This document shows, piece by piece, positions 14,851 to 22,004 of a DNA stretch of 32,070 nt. The DNA comes from Akkermansiaceae bacterium (lineage in GTDB: Bacteria; Verrucomicrobiota; Verrucomicrobiia; Verrucomicrobiales; Akkermansiaceae). Within the stretch, counting starts at the first letter, position 1; every line of letters begins with the position of its first letter. Where the stretch lies: NCBI GenBank assembly GCA_015062055.1, contig SUVK01000026.1, forward strand, positions 1 to 32,070, written 5' to 3'. Made by a program: the position numbers and the translations under genes. The notes under the pieces are model-generated. The model saw nothing but the letters and a program-made list of their open reading frames with translations. It was not told where the DNA came from and searched no databases.

Positions 14851-17034
14851 TTAACGGTTAAGTTGGTGCACTTTCAAGAAAGTACCCGGCTCAGGGTCTC
14901 TCCCCATGAACATTCTGTAGAGTTCATCTGCAGGTATGCTATCACCTTTTTCGAGAATGGTTTCGCGGTATCTTTTGCCTATTTCGGGATTCATCATACC
15001 ATGCTCGGCAAAGACGGTATAGGCATCTGCGGCCATTACCTCGGACCATATATAGCTATAAACACCGGCAGAATATCCACCCGAAAAACAATGAGGCAGA
15101 TTGCGCAACGGTGAATACGGCACAGACTCATACGGCAATTGGCAAGCGTTGGCTAACTCATGTGACACTTCATCTATTGATTTACCTTTGAACTTATCTT
15201 GATAATTGATGTGAATCTCTAAATCGAGTTTCGCTTTGCGTAAGGTATCCATATAGGTGGTGGCGCGTAATATAGAGCGACTATCGACCAAATAATCGAG
15301 TATAACTTGCGGACAAGGGCGCCCCGTGCTGTAATGGCGGGCAAAGGTTGACAAAACCTCGGGAGACCACGCCCAGTTTTCGGATAAAGTACTGGGGAAC
15401 TCCGAAAAGTCCCAAGCAATACCCATGGCACAATGTCCTTTAAGTTCGGTATGAGACATCAGGTGGTGGAGCATATGACCAAACTCGTGAAACAGCACTA
15501 TGACATCATCATGCACCATGAGATTGGGTTGGCCAGGGTAAGGCGGGGCAAAATTGGACACCAAAGCCACTACATGAGGCTCGACAATTTCTCCACCGGG
15601 ACCGGGGGTTGCCAAGCGTATCGGGGCGCACCAAGCACCACTGCGTTTATCGGCCCTGCGGTACAGGTCAAAATAAAAAACACCCAGGCACGTGCCGCTA
15701 TCTTTATCGTACATGGCATAGCTCTTGACATCGGGATGCCAAACTTCAATCACCCCCTCCGGGCAAGTTTCCCCGGGTTGAACGTATGCAGACGGCAGCT
15801 CCTTAATTTCGATACCCAGCAGCTCACCATAAACGGTGAACATACCGTTAATCACATCTTCGCATGTAAGATAGGCATGAAGCATCATGGAAACATTCGT
15901 GCTTTTATGACCTAAGTATATACTCATGGCTTGCAATTCATCCCACGGTTGCAATTTCGTGACAGGATGCCCGAGGAATTGGCCATATGCGGCGAGCATC
16001 TCCCTGCTTTCTTCATCATAAGCCGGTTTCAGTAAGGCTATCATGGTATCAACAAAGGCCAATGCGGCGTCTCCGTTATGCACCATGCGAGTGCGGGCCT
16101 CGTAATCGGCAAAGTTTTTAAAACCTAATAACTCGGCAAACGCTTGTCGTTTTTCCATCAAAGCCTCGATAACGGGCACATTGTCATACGGCGTGCCTAC
16201 TCCAAACCCATAGATTGCATGCCAGCACTTCTTGCGTGTTGCTTCGACAGTGCAAAACGCCATAACAGACGGGGCAGTTTCATCCCTGAGCGTAATTAAC
16301 CATCCTTCTCTGCCGGTTTCTTGAGCAGCCAAAGCCAATGCCTCCATGATTTCCGGCGGCACCCCCATCAGCTCGTCAGCTTGGGTGATATGAAGCTCCC
16401 ACGTTTGTGTAAAATCTTGCAAATTCTTTTCATACAACATGCTGAGTTGCAACATTTCTTTCTCAAGTTCCGTTTTAACGGCCTTTTTCTCTGCAGAAAG
16501 GTTGATACCGTTGTCAACAAAGATATCAATGCACTGCTGCATGGCACGCTGTTTTACGGGAGAAAGGCGCGCTGCTTTTTCGGGGGTCGCTGCGTGTTGC
16601 ATCAAGGTCCACAAACGTTCATTACAGAAGATTTCGGCCGTACAGTCAGTCAGTAGTCGTGCTATCTCTTCCAATGCGGCGCGGTTCTCTTCACTGTCGG
16701 CGACATAGGTCAAATGTTGAATAGACAAGAGCACGCATTGCAACTCGTCTGTGGCTTCATCCACAGCAAGAAAGGTGTTTTCAAAAGTAGCATCCTCGGG
16801 TGCAATGGTGAGAATAGCTTGAATACGCTCGCGCGTAAGACGTACGGCTTCGCGGGCATCTGCCAATGCCTGCTCCGGCGTCAGTTGCGACCACCGCGGC
16901 ATCGATTGGCTACGGAAAAACGGGTGCGCATCCTTAGGCGCGGTAACCGTTATCGGCGAATGCTCTTGATATTGTGCTGAGCAGACTCCGGCAAACGCCG
17001 CTGCAATCAATAATAATTGGCGAATTTTCGTCAT
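14851..17034 (-). CDS. Exported M3 family metallopeptidase, second gene of a tandem trio
   Basis: 727 aa. N-terminal signal peptide of about 20 residues (cleavage likely after CSA). Zinc motif HEFGH at 516-520, with the third ligand region DFSEFPSTLSENW. The C-terminal motif reads GYSAGVYSYIW: the first and last tyrosines of the M3 substrate-binding trio are kept, but the middle one is Val. It is clearly homologous to its neighbours along the whole length, including the N-terminal helical region, but at modest identity, so the duplications are old. It lies 11 bases after the first gene and seven before the third, which fits one operon. Confidence 0.92.
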   Translation of the reverse strand: MTKIRQLLLIAAAFAGVCSAQYQEHSPITVTAPKDAHPFFRSQSMPRWSQLTPEQALADAREAVRLTRERIQAILTIAPEDATFENTFLAVDEATDELQCVLLSIQHLTYVADSEENRAALEEIARLLTDCTAEIFCNERLWTLMQHAATPEKAARLSPVKQRAMQQCIDIFVDNGINLSAEKKAVKTELEKEMLQLSMLYEKNLQDFTQTWELHITQADELMGVPPEIMEALALAAQETGREGWLITLRDETAPSVMAFCTVEATRKKCWHAIYGFGVGTPYDNVPVIEALMEKRQAFAELLGFKNFADYEARTRMVHNGDAALAFVDTMIALLKPAYDEESREMLAAYGQFLGHPVTKLQPWDELQAMSIYLGHKSTNVSMMLHAYLTCEDVINGMFTVYGELLGIEIKELPSAYVQPGETCPEGVIEVWHPDVKSYAMYDKDSGTCLGVFYFDLYRRADKRSGAWCAPIRLATPGPGGEIVEPHVVALVSNFAPPYPGQPNLMVHDDVIVLFHEFGHMLHHLMSHTELKGHCAMGIAWDFSEFPSTLSENWAWSPEVLSTFARHYSTGRPCPQVILDYLVDSRSILRATTYMDTLRKAKLDLEIHINYQDKFKGKSIDEVSHELANACQLPYESVPYSPLRNLPHCFSGGYSAGVYSYIWSEVMAADAYTVFAEHGMMNPEIGKRYRETILEKGDSIPADELYRMFMGRDPEPGTFLKVHQLNR

Positions 17035-17045
17035 AAGTAAGAGAT

Positions 17046-19226
17046 TTATTGCTTATCTACAGCAGGGGTAATTCCTTTATACTTCAAATACGGTTCAATA
17101 CGAGGGGCGCGTCCCAAGAATAATCGTAACATATCAGCAGCCGGCATGGTTGCTCCTTTTTCAAGAATGGTTCGGCGATATTCACCGCCGATTTGAGGGT
17201 TCAATACTCCGTACTCTTCAAAACGACTGAATACGTCGGCAGCTAATACATCGCTCCAAATATAGGAATAGATACCGCAAGCATAATTATTTGATACGCA
17301 ATGAGGTATTTTTAAAACAAAGCAAGGAGTCATTGAGGTTAGCGGCGCTTCCCAAGGCTGAAGCACAGCATAAGCTACCTCATGCAAGTTGCGTCCCTTG
17401 AACTTTTGTTCGTAGAACAAATGCATTTCAATATCCAATCGAGCATCTCGTAAAGAGGCCATTAAATCCATGGCGTAGACTTTGTGTTTACCACGGCAGA
17501 ATTCTACAAACGGCAGGGTTGGAACAGGCAGTTCATCTTCGCTTTGATACGTACAAGCAGCCAACACTACCGGATGCATGGCCCAATATGTTGAAAGAGT
17601 ACTGGGAAACTCGATAAAATCATTCTCTACATATGGAGCACTCAAATAAGTAATGCAAGCTTTGCCCAAAATATCGTGCATAGCGTGCCCCATTTCATGA
17701 AATAAGGACTCTACCTCCCAATGACTCAACGAATGAGAATTTTCGGGGTTGAAATTAAAGTTCGCAACAACGATAGGAGGTGGGTTATTTTTACCATCAG
17801 CTTCTGAGACTGCGGGACGGAGAAAATTTACCCAAGCTCCTTGTCGTTTGTTAGGTCGCGAGAAAAGGTCCAGGTACAATATACCGAGCAATTCTGAGCT
17901 TTGTTTATCGTATACATCAAAACAACGCACCGAAGGATGCCATACCTCAACAACATCCGGTGCCGGGGCAATGGTTTCTGATGTAGCACAGTATGTCACC
18001 CGTTCGCTAAAGCCTACACCACACAAGGTACCGTACAGCGAAAAAACGGCCTGAAGTGTATTTTCTCTTGAAAAGCAATCGGATACTTCGTTCGAGGTCG
18101 TAAGGGGATGGGCCTCTTTGTATAAACGCTGAGCATAAGGCAAGTCCCACGGCGGGAGAGTTTGCACCTGCTTGTGAGTAGCAGCGTTATACAGGCGAAG
18201 CATTTCGGCTACTTCTGCATCAAAAGCAGGTTTAATGCGATGCATTAAGTCATCAACAAAAGAAAGAGCTGCCGCACCCGTTGGTAACATGCGGTCTTGT
18301 GTAGTAAAATCAGCATAAGATGACGTCCCGTTCAGAGTAGCCCATTCATGAAGGATTGCCAGAAATTGTGCCAGTATCTGCTCATTTTCTTGCATATAGG
18401 GGCTATTGATTGCAGCCCATACCTCCCACGCTGATTTGCGCATTTCTTCTGTGCGACACAGTGTCATGGCGTCATACAATGTGCCATCGGTATAGCAAAA
18501 TATATACCCTTTCACCCCTGCAGATTTAGCATTGCTTCTGGCACGACGGAGCACGCTGGAAGGGATTCCGGACAGTAAACTGGGTTTGCCGATATAATGC
18601 CATTGTGCGGCCTCATTTGCAGCGCGTATATTTTGCTCATATTGAAATGACAATTCCGTAATGATGGCAGCAATTTGCACTGCACGTTCTCGACCGGAGG
18701 CCGACAAATGAGCACCCTGCTGTTTGAATATCTTGCAAAGTTGCTTAACAGCACATTGGCGTTCGGGTGAGAGATCTTTAACCCATGGTTGTTCTGCAGA
18801 GCTTTTCAGTACATGCCAAAGTTTTTCATCGTGAAACAATTCCACGTATTCCTTGACACATTCAACGAAAATGGTTTCATATTCATCGTTGAGCCCCATG
18901 GTTGACAGCGTAGAAAGGACGCCTCCCAAATATTCTATGGGGGTAACTGCTTTATCGAAAGCACCAAAGGTATTCTCCCAACAAGTTTCTTCTATCGATA
19001 AGTTGCTGATTTTTGCCAGCTGTTCTTTAGCGTCGGCAATCACTCGTTCTTTTTCCGCTCGTAAAGTTTGGGGTGTGTATTCCGACCAACGTGGATACAC
19101 TTCGCTGCGCAAGTATGGGTGTGTTGTCCCTTGGCTTGTTACAGGTGTTGCCGGTTCTATAGTGACGGCAAAAGACCCCAAGGGCAAAAGCGATAGTACT
19201 AAGGGTAAAAGATGTTTTTTTAACAT
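17046..19226 (-). CDS. Exported M3 family metallopeptidase, first gene of a tandem trio, diverged
   Basis: 726 aa. Signal peptide of about 20 residues (LLPLVLSLLPLGSFA). The zinc motif is HEMGH at 510-514 rather than HEFGH; the third ligand region is DFIEFPSTLSTYW, in which the usual ExW has become TYW. The C-terminal motif is NYACGIYSYIW, again with the middle tyrosine replaced. The catalytic His-Glu-His-Glu set is intact, so activity is expected, but the pocket differs from the other two copies. Its DNA looks more AT-rich than theirs by eye. It is the first gene of the operon, with a promoter at 19257-19284. Confidence 0.9.
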   Translation of the reverse strand: MLKKHLLPLVLSLLPLGSFAVTIEPATPVTSQGTTHPYLRSEVYPRWSEYTPQTLRAEKERVIADAKEQLAKISNLSIEETCWENTFGAFDKAVTPIEYLGGVLSTLSTMGLNDEYETIFVECVKEYVELFHDEKLWHVLKSSAEQPWVKDLSPERQCAVKQLCKIFKQQGAHLSASGRERAVQIAAIITELSFQYEQNIRAANEAAQWHYIGKPSLLSGIPSSVLRRARSNAKSAGVKGYIFCYTDGTLYDAMTLCRTEEMRKSAWEVWAAINSPYMQENEQILAQFLAILHEWATLNGTSSYADFTTQDRMLPTGAAALSFVDDLMHRIKPAFDAEVAEMLRLYNAATHKQVQTLPPWDLPYAQRLYKEAHPLTTSNEVSDCFSRENTLQAVFSLYGTLCGVGFSERVTYCATSETIAPAPDVVEVWHPSVRCFDVYDKQSSELLGILYLDLFSRPNKRQGAWVNFLRPAVSEADGKNNPPPIVVANFNFNPENSHSLSHWEVESLFHEMGHAMHDILGKACITYLSAPYVENDFIEFPSTLSTYWAMHPVVLAACTYQSEDELPVPTLPFVEFCRGKHKVYAMDLMASLRDARLDIEMHLFYEQKFKGRNLHEVAYAVLQPWEAPLTSMTPCFVLKIPHCVSNNYACGIYSYIWSDVLAADVFSRFEEYGVLNPQIGGEYRRTILEKGATMPAADMLRLFLGRAPRIEPYLKYKGITPAVDKQ

Positions 19227-19256
19227 AACCTTACGAGATGATATACTTGCTCACAC

Positions 19257-19284
19257 ATCTTACCATAATTGAACAATCTTTCAA
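19257..19284 (-). promoter_or_regulatory. Promoter of the M3 peptidase operon
   Basis: On the minus strand TTGAAA (19279-19284), 16-base spacer, TAAGAT (19257-19262). The leader would be about 23 nt. It lies between the rpmE terminator and the first M3 start. Confidence 0.45.
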
Positions 19285-19311
19285 TGCAGAATGTTGTCAA
19301 GTAATGAAAAA

Positions 19312-19336
19312 GGCTGCCATGTTTAACACGGCAGCC
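19312..19336 (-). terminator. rpmE terminator
   Basis: Inverted repeat GGCTGCC (19312-19318) / GGCAGCC (19330-19336) with extra pairs inside the loop (20-22 with 26-28 of 193xx). On the minus strand it is followed by five T residues (plus-strand A at 19307-19311). Confidence 0.8.
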
Positions 19337-19382
19337 TTTCGAAAAGACATTAACTTGTGCGCATTCAACTGCGCTTGCAGAC

Positions 19383-19652
19383 TTAAGAAAGAGTCGGCTT
19401 CTTGGCGCGGCGTACGGAGCCGAAACGCTTCTGGAACTTATCGATGCGACCCTCGGTGTCAACGAATTGGTTCTTACCGGTGAAGAAGGGGTGAGAGTCG
19501 GAGGTGATACCGCAAGAAATCACATAGTGCTCTACACCATCGATAACCTCAGTTTTGGCGGAGGTAACGGTGGAGCGAGTGACAAAGCGGCGGCCCGTGG
19601 TGATGTCCACGAACACTACAGGATTGTATTTAGGATGCAGATCAGCTTTCAT
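19383..19652 (-). CDS. rpmE2: 50S ribosomal protein L31, type B
   Basis: 89 aa. L31 sits at the central protuberance and bridges the two ribosomal subunits. The N-terminus MKADLHPKYNPVVFVD and the block SHPFFTGKNQFVDTEGRIDKF are diagnostic. It lacks the CxxC zinc ribbon of type A L31; only a single cysteine (C47) is present, which together with its length marks the zinc-independent type B. No type A copy is in the window, so whether this is the sole L31 is unknown. It is a single-gene unit with its own strong promoter, a 38-nt leader after the -10 containing a hairpin, and a terminator. Confidence 0.96.
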   Translation of the reverse strand: MKADLHPKYNPVVFVDITTGRRFVTRSTVTSAKTEVIDGVEHYVISCGITSDSHPFFTGKNQFVDTEGRIDKFQKRFGSVRRAKKPTLS

Positions 19653-19662
19653 AGTCTTATAG

Positions 19663-19681
19663 GCTGCGTTACCGTCGCAGC
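19663..19681 (-). promoter_or_regulatory. Hairpin in the rpmE leader
   Basis: The transcribed leader contains a 6-bp stem (19663-19668 with 19676-19681, 7-nt loop) about 10 bases before the start codon. Position and a ribosomal protein gene downstream suggest possible control of translation, but a stem this short may be incidental. Confidence 0.3.
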
Positions 19682-19690
19682 GCGCGAAAA

Positions 19691-19718
19691 ATTATACTCA
19701 GGGCAGCGGGCATGTCAA
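19691..19718 (-). promoter_or_regulatory. rpmE promoter
   Basis: On the minus strand consensus TTGACA (19713-19718), 16-base spacer, consensus TATAAT (19691-19696). It is one of the best sigma70 matches in the window, as expected for a ribosomal protein gene. Confidence 0.75.
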
Positions 19719-19775
19719 GCCATTTCCTTAAAAATTACAATTTTATGACGAAAATTAAGTTTTATGTAACAAATA

Positions 19776-19811
19776 AAAGCGCCGTTGACTTTGGTAAATC
19801 AGCGGCGCTTT
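19776..19811 (-). terminator. Terminator of the nucleotidyltransferase-kinase operon
   Basis: A 9-bp arm AAAGCGCCG (19776-19784) pairs with 19803-19811, extended by a G-U and three more pairs around a 10-nt loop. The minus strand continues T-rich. It lies 28 bases past the kinase stop. The plus strand also reads hairpin plus TTT. Confidence 0.8.
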
Positions 19812-19838
19812 CAAATGTATCAGTAATGTATCAAGAAA

Positions 19839-20930
19839 TCAGTATTTCTCTACAACCTTCATCATAGCGTCCATTTGAGCTTCGATGGACTCAACGAGGG
19901 CAATCTGGGTGCGACAGCGGTCCAAATTGTGCTCGGGGCGTTTAATCTTGAAGTAAGTATCACCCTCCAAGTAGTCAGTCAAGAAGCGCATACCACACTC
20001 CATGGTAAGCAACTTACCGGAGAACGGAAGCAACTCTTTTTCCAACGGAGTAAGGAAGGTTGCCGCCTCGCAATACCCCTTGGCAAGTGCCTCGAAGTAC
20101 TCCATACGCATCGTTACGAGAGAGGTGTTCTTCTCGTCTTCTGCAGCGGGAGAAGTAGAGGTGCGAATCATATCACCGAAGTCATACAGGGAGGAGCCCG
20201 GCATGGTGGTATCGAGGTCAATCACGCAGATGCCCTCACCTGTTACGTCATCAAGCATAACGTTGTTAAGCTTGGTGTCGTTGTGGGTAACACGCAGGGG
20301 AAGTTCACCACCGGCAAGGTAGTTTACAACCTTATGGCAATCGGCCTCTCGGGAGAGGAACCAGTCAATTTCCTTTTGCACACTTGCAGCACGCCCGCAA
20401 GCATCCGCAGCCAAAGCGGTCTGGAAGTTCTTGAAGCGCTTAGTGGTGTTATGGAAATCGGGGATAGTCTCGAACAGAGGAGCGCCGGGAAGATTGGCAC
20501 CAAGCTTCTGGAAATTACCAAAAGCACGGGCAACCTCGATGCACTGGCCGGGGTTCTCAATCATATCATAGGTGCGTGCACGCTCAATAAAGGGATATAC
20601 GCGCCATACATTGCCGTCTGCATCCTGTGCGTAGGGCTTGCCGTCCTTAGCATTGACGATGGTGAGGGTACGGCGGTAGGCCTCCTTGCAGCCCTCTTCT
20701 AACAGCACACGAAGCGCTTCATCCGTAACACGCTTCACGTTTTCCATGAGCGGGATGGGTTGCTTGAATACGTTGCTGTTAATACGCTGCAAGATGTAGC
20801 TTACACGCAGACCGGCCTGGTCTACGATAACACGAAAGGTGTCATTGATATGACCGGAACCGTAAGAAGCCCCGCAAACAAAGTCGCCACGGAGGTCAAA
20901 CAGACCGGATATGGATTTGATGTCGTACAT
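19839..20930 (-). CDS. nahK: NahK-like N-acetylhexosamine 1-kinase (APH fold)
   Basis: 363 aa, the size of bifidobacterial NahK. By family, it phosphorylates GlcNAc and GalNAc at C1 with ATP in the cytosol. The match to NahK as I remember it runs through the protein: GSGHINDTFRV in the ATP loop, WRVYPFIE, FHNTTKRFKNF, LAADACGRAA, the catalytic VTHNDTKLNNVMLD with D218 as base, IDLDTTMPGSSLYDFGD as metal site, and LLPFSGKLLTMECGMRFL, DYLEGDTYF and PEHNLDRCRTQ near the end. It is 12 bases downstream of a sugar nucleotidyltransferase that could use its product. Specificity among hexosamines is inference; a sole role on another sugar is less likely. Confidence 0.88.
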   Translation of the reverse strand: MYDIKSISGLFDLRGDFVCGASYGSGHINDTFRVIVDQAGLRVSYILQRINSNVFKQPIPLMENVKRVTDEALRVLLEEGCKEAYRRTLTIVNAKDGKPYAQDADGNVWRVYPFIERARTYDMIENPGQCIEVARAFGNFQKLGANLPGAPLFETIPDFHNTTKRFKNFQTALAADACGRAASVQKEIDWFLSREADCHKVVNYLAGGELPLRVTHNDTKLNNVMLDDVTGEGICVIDLDTTMPGSSLYDFGDMIRTSTSPAAEDEKNTSLVTMRMEYFEALAKGYCEAATFLTPLEKELLPFSGKLLTMECGMRFLTDYLEGDTYFKIKRPEHNLDRCRTQIALVESIEAQMDAMMKVVEKY

Positions 20931-20942
20931 AATCTCAGAAAA

Positions 20943-21851
20943 TTAACCGAGTTTGGCGGGGTATACTCCATCCTCAACCAGCTTGGCAATGCTCTCTACC
21001 ACGGCGGGCTTGTCGCTCGGGTAGGTAACACCCAACCAGTTAGCGGTGGTCTTGATAACACTGCAATCAGCCTTGCCGTTGTGAATCAGCTCATCGACAA
21101 CAGTGGGGATGTAGCACTCGCTCTTCAGCTCTGCTCCATGCTCAGCCATAAAGTGGTTGAAGTGCTCACCAATGCGGGTGATGAAACTGGCGGGGAATAC
21201 CCAGAAATTCATGGAAACGAGCTCTTCGGGGTCGACGGGTTTGCGCTCACCGCTGAGGCTATCGCCACGGCATACGCCGTCTTCTTCCATCTTAATCTTG
21301 GTGTACTCTTCCACGCTGTCCAGATAACCATCCTTAATGCCGCAGATACCGCGGTTTACATCGCCGTGGTCGCTGAGGGTGTTTTTAAGGGGATAGCCAA
21401 TCATGCCGTAGTGCTCCTTGCAGGGGCAACCGGGCTCGGCGGTAAGGAACTCAGCAGCCTTCACGAAAGCATCTGCTCCATAGAAATCGTCTGCATTCAC
21501 CACGCCGAACGGCTCCTTAACCACATTGCGGGCGGCAAGCAGAGCGTGGGCAGTACCCCAAGGCTTTACGCGACCCTCGGGCACGCTGTACCCCTCGGGC
21601 AGATCATCCAAGCACTGGAATGCATAATCCACCTCAATCTTGTCGGCAAAGCGAGCGCCGACTTGGCTCTTGAAAGCTTCCTCAAAATCCTTGCGGATGA
21701 TGAAAACAACCTTGCCGAAACCGGCACGGATGGCATCATACACGGAGTAATCAAGGATAACTTCACCATTGGGCCCCATGGGGTCCAGCTGTTTAAGGCC
21801 ACCGTAACGGCTGCCCATACCTGCTGCGAGAACAAGAAGTGTAGGTTTCAT
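20943..21851 (-). CDS. Sugar-1-phosphate nucleotidyltransferase
   Basis: 302 aa. The N-terminal Rossmann-like NTP-transferase signature is LAAGMGSRYGGLKQ (8-21, with the nucleotide-binding K20). VNADDFYG is the metal-binding aspartate region, and WGTAHALLAARNVV matches the family. The enzyme couples a sugar 1-phosphate to an NTP, releasing pyrophosphate. Its pairing with a NahK-like kinase suggests HexNAc-1-phosphate plus UTP giving UDP-HexNAc; that substrate is inferred from context. It differs from GlmU in lacking the left-handed beta-helix acetyltransferase domain, so it could bypass GlmU for salvaged amino sugars. It is the first gene of the operon, with promoter at 21884-21912. Confidence 0.88.
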   Translation of the reverse strand: MKPTLLVLAAGMGSRYGGLKQLDPMGPNGEVILDYSVYDAIRAGFGKVVFIIRKDFEEAFKSQVGARFADKIEVDYAFQCLDDLPEGYSVPEGRVKPWGTAHALLAARNVVKEPFGVVNADDFYGADAFVKAAEFLTAEPGCPCKEHYGMIGYPLKNTLSDHGDVNRGICGIKDGYLDSVEEYTKIKMEEDGVCRGDSLSGERKPVDPEELVSMNFWVFPASFITRIGEHFNHFMAEHGAELKSECYIPTVVDELIHNGKADCSVIKTTANWLGVTYPSDKPAVVESIAKLVEDGVYPAKLG

Positions 21852-21883
21852 AATAAAATCGTAGTACTGTCGGTACGCCCAGT

Positions 21884-21912
21884 ATTCTACCTATTCCTGC
21901 GAAACATTGCAA
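21884..21912 (-). promoter_or_regulatory. Promoter of the nucleotidyltransferase-kinase operon
   Basis: On the minus strand TTGCAA (21907-21912), 17-base spacer, TAGAAT (21884-21889). It leaves 32 bases between the -10 and the ATG, so the mRNA has an ordinary leader. Confidence 0.55.
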
Positions 21913-21943
21913 GCAAAAAGTAGGATAAACCACAATAAAGTGC

Positions 21944-21971
21944 TTGACTTAAAATGCGAATGCCGTATCAT
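21944..21971 (+). promoter_or_regulatory. Promoter of the large Sel1 gene
   Basis: TTGACT (21944-21949), 16-base spacer, TATCAT (21966-21971). An in-frame ATG at 21954 lies inside this promoter, which supports the ATG at 22005 as the real start, 33 bases after the -10. Confidence 0.55.
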
Positions 21972-22004
21972 TCAGTTAGTAAAATAAACCTACTTAGAAC
22001 ACCT

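Noticed and set aside
20760..21923. 387-residue plus-strand frame
   Set aside because: It is antisense to the nucleotidyltransferase and kinase genes, both clearly recognised, and crosses their junction.
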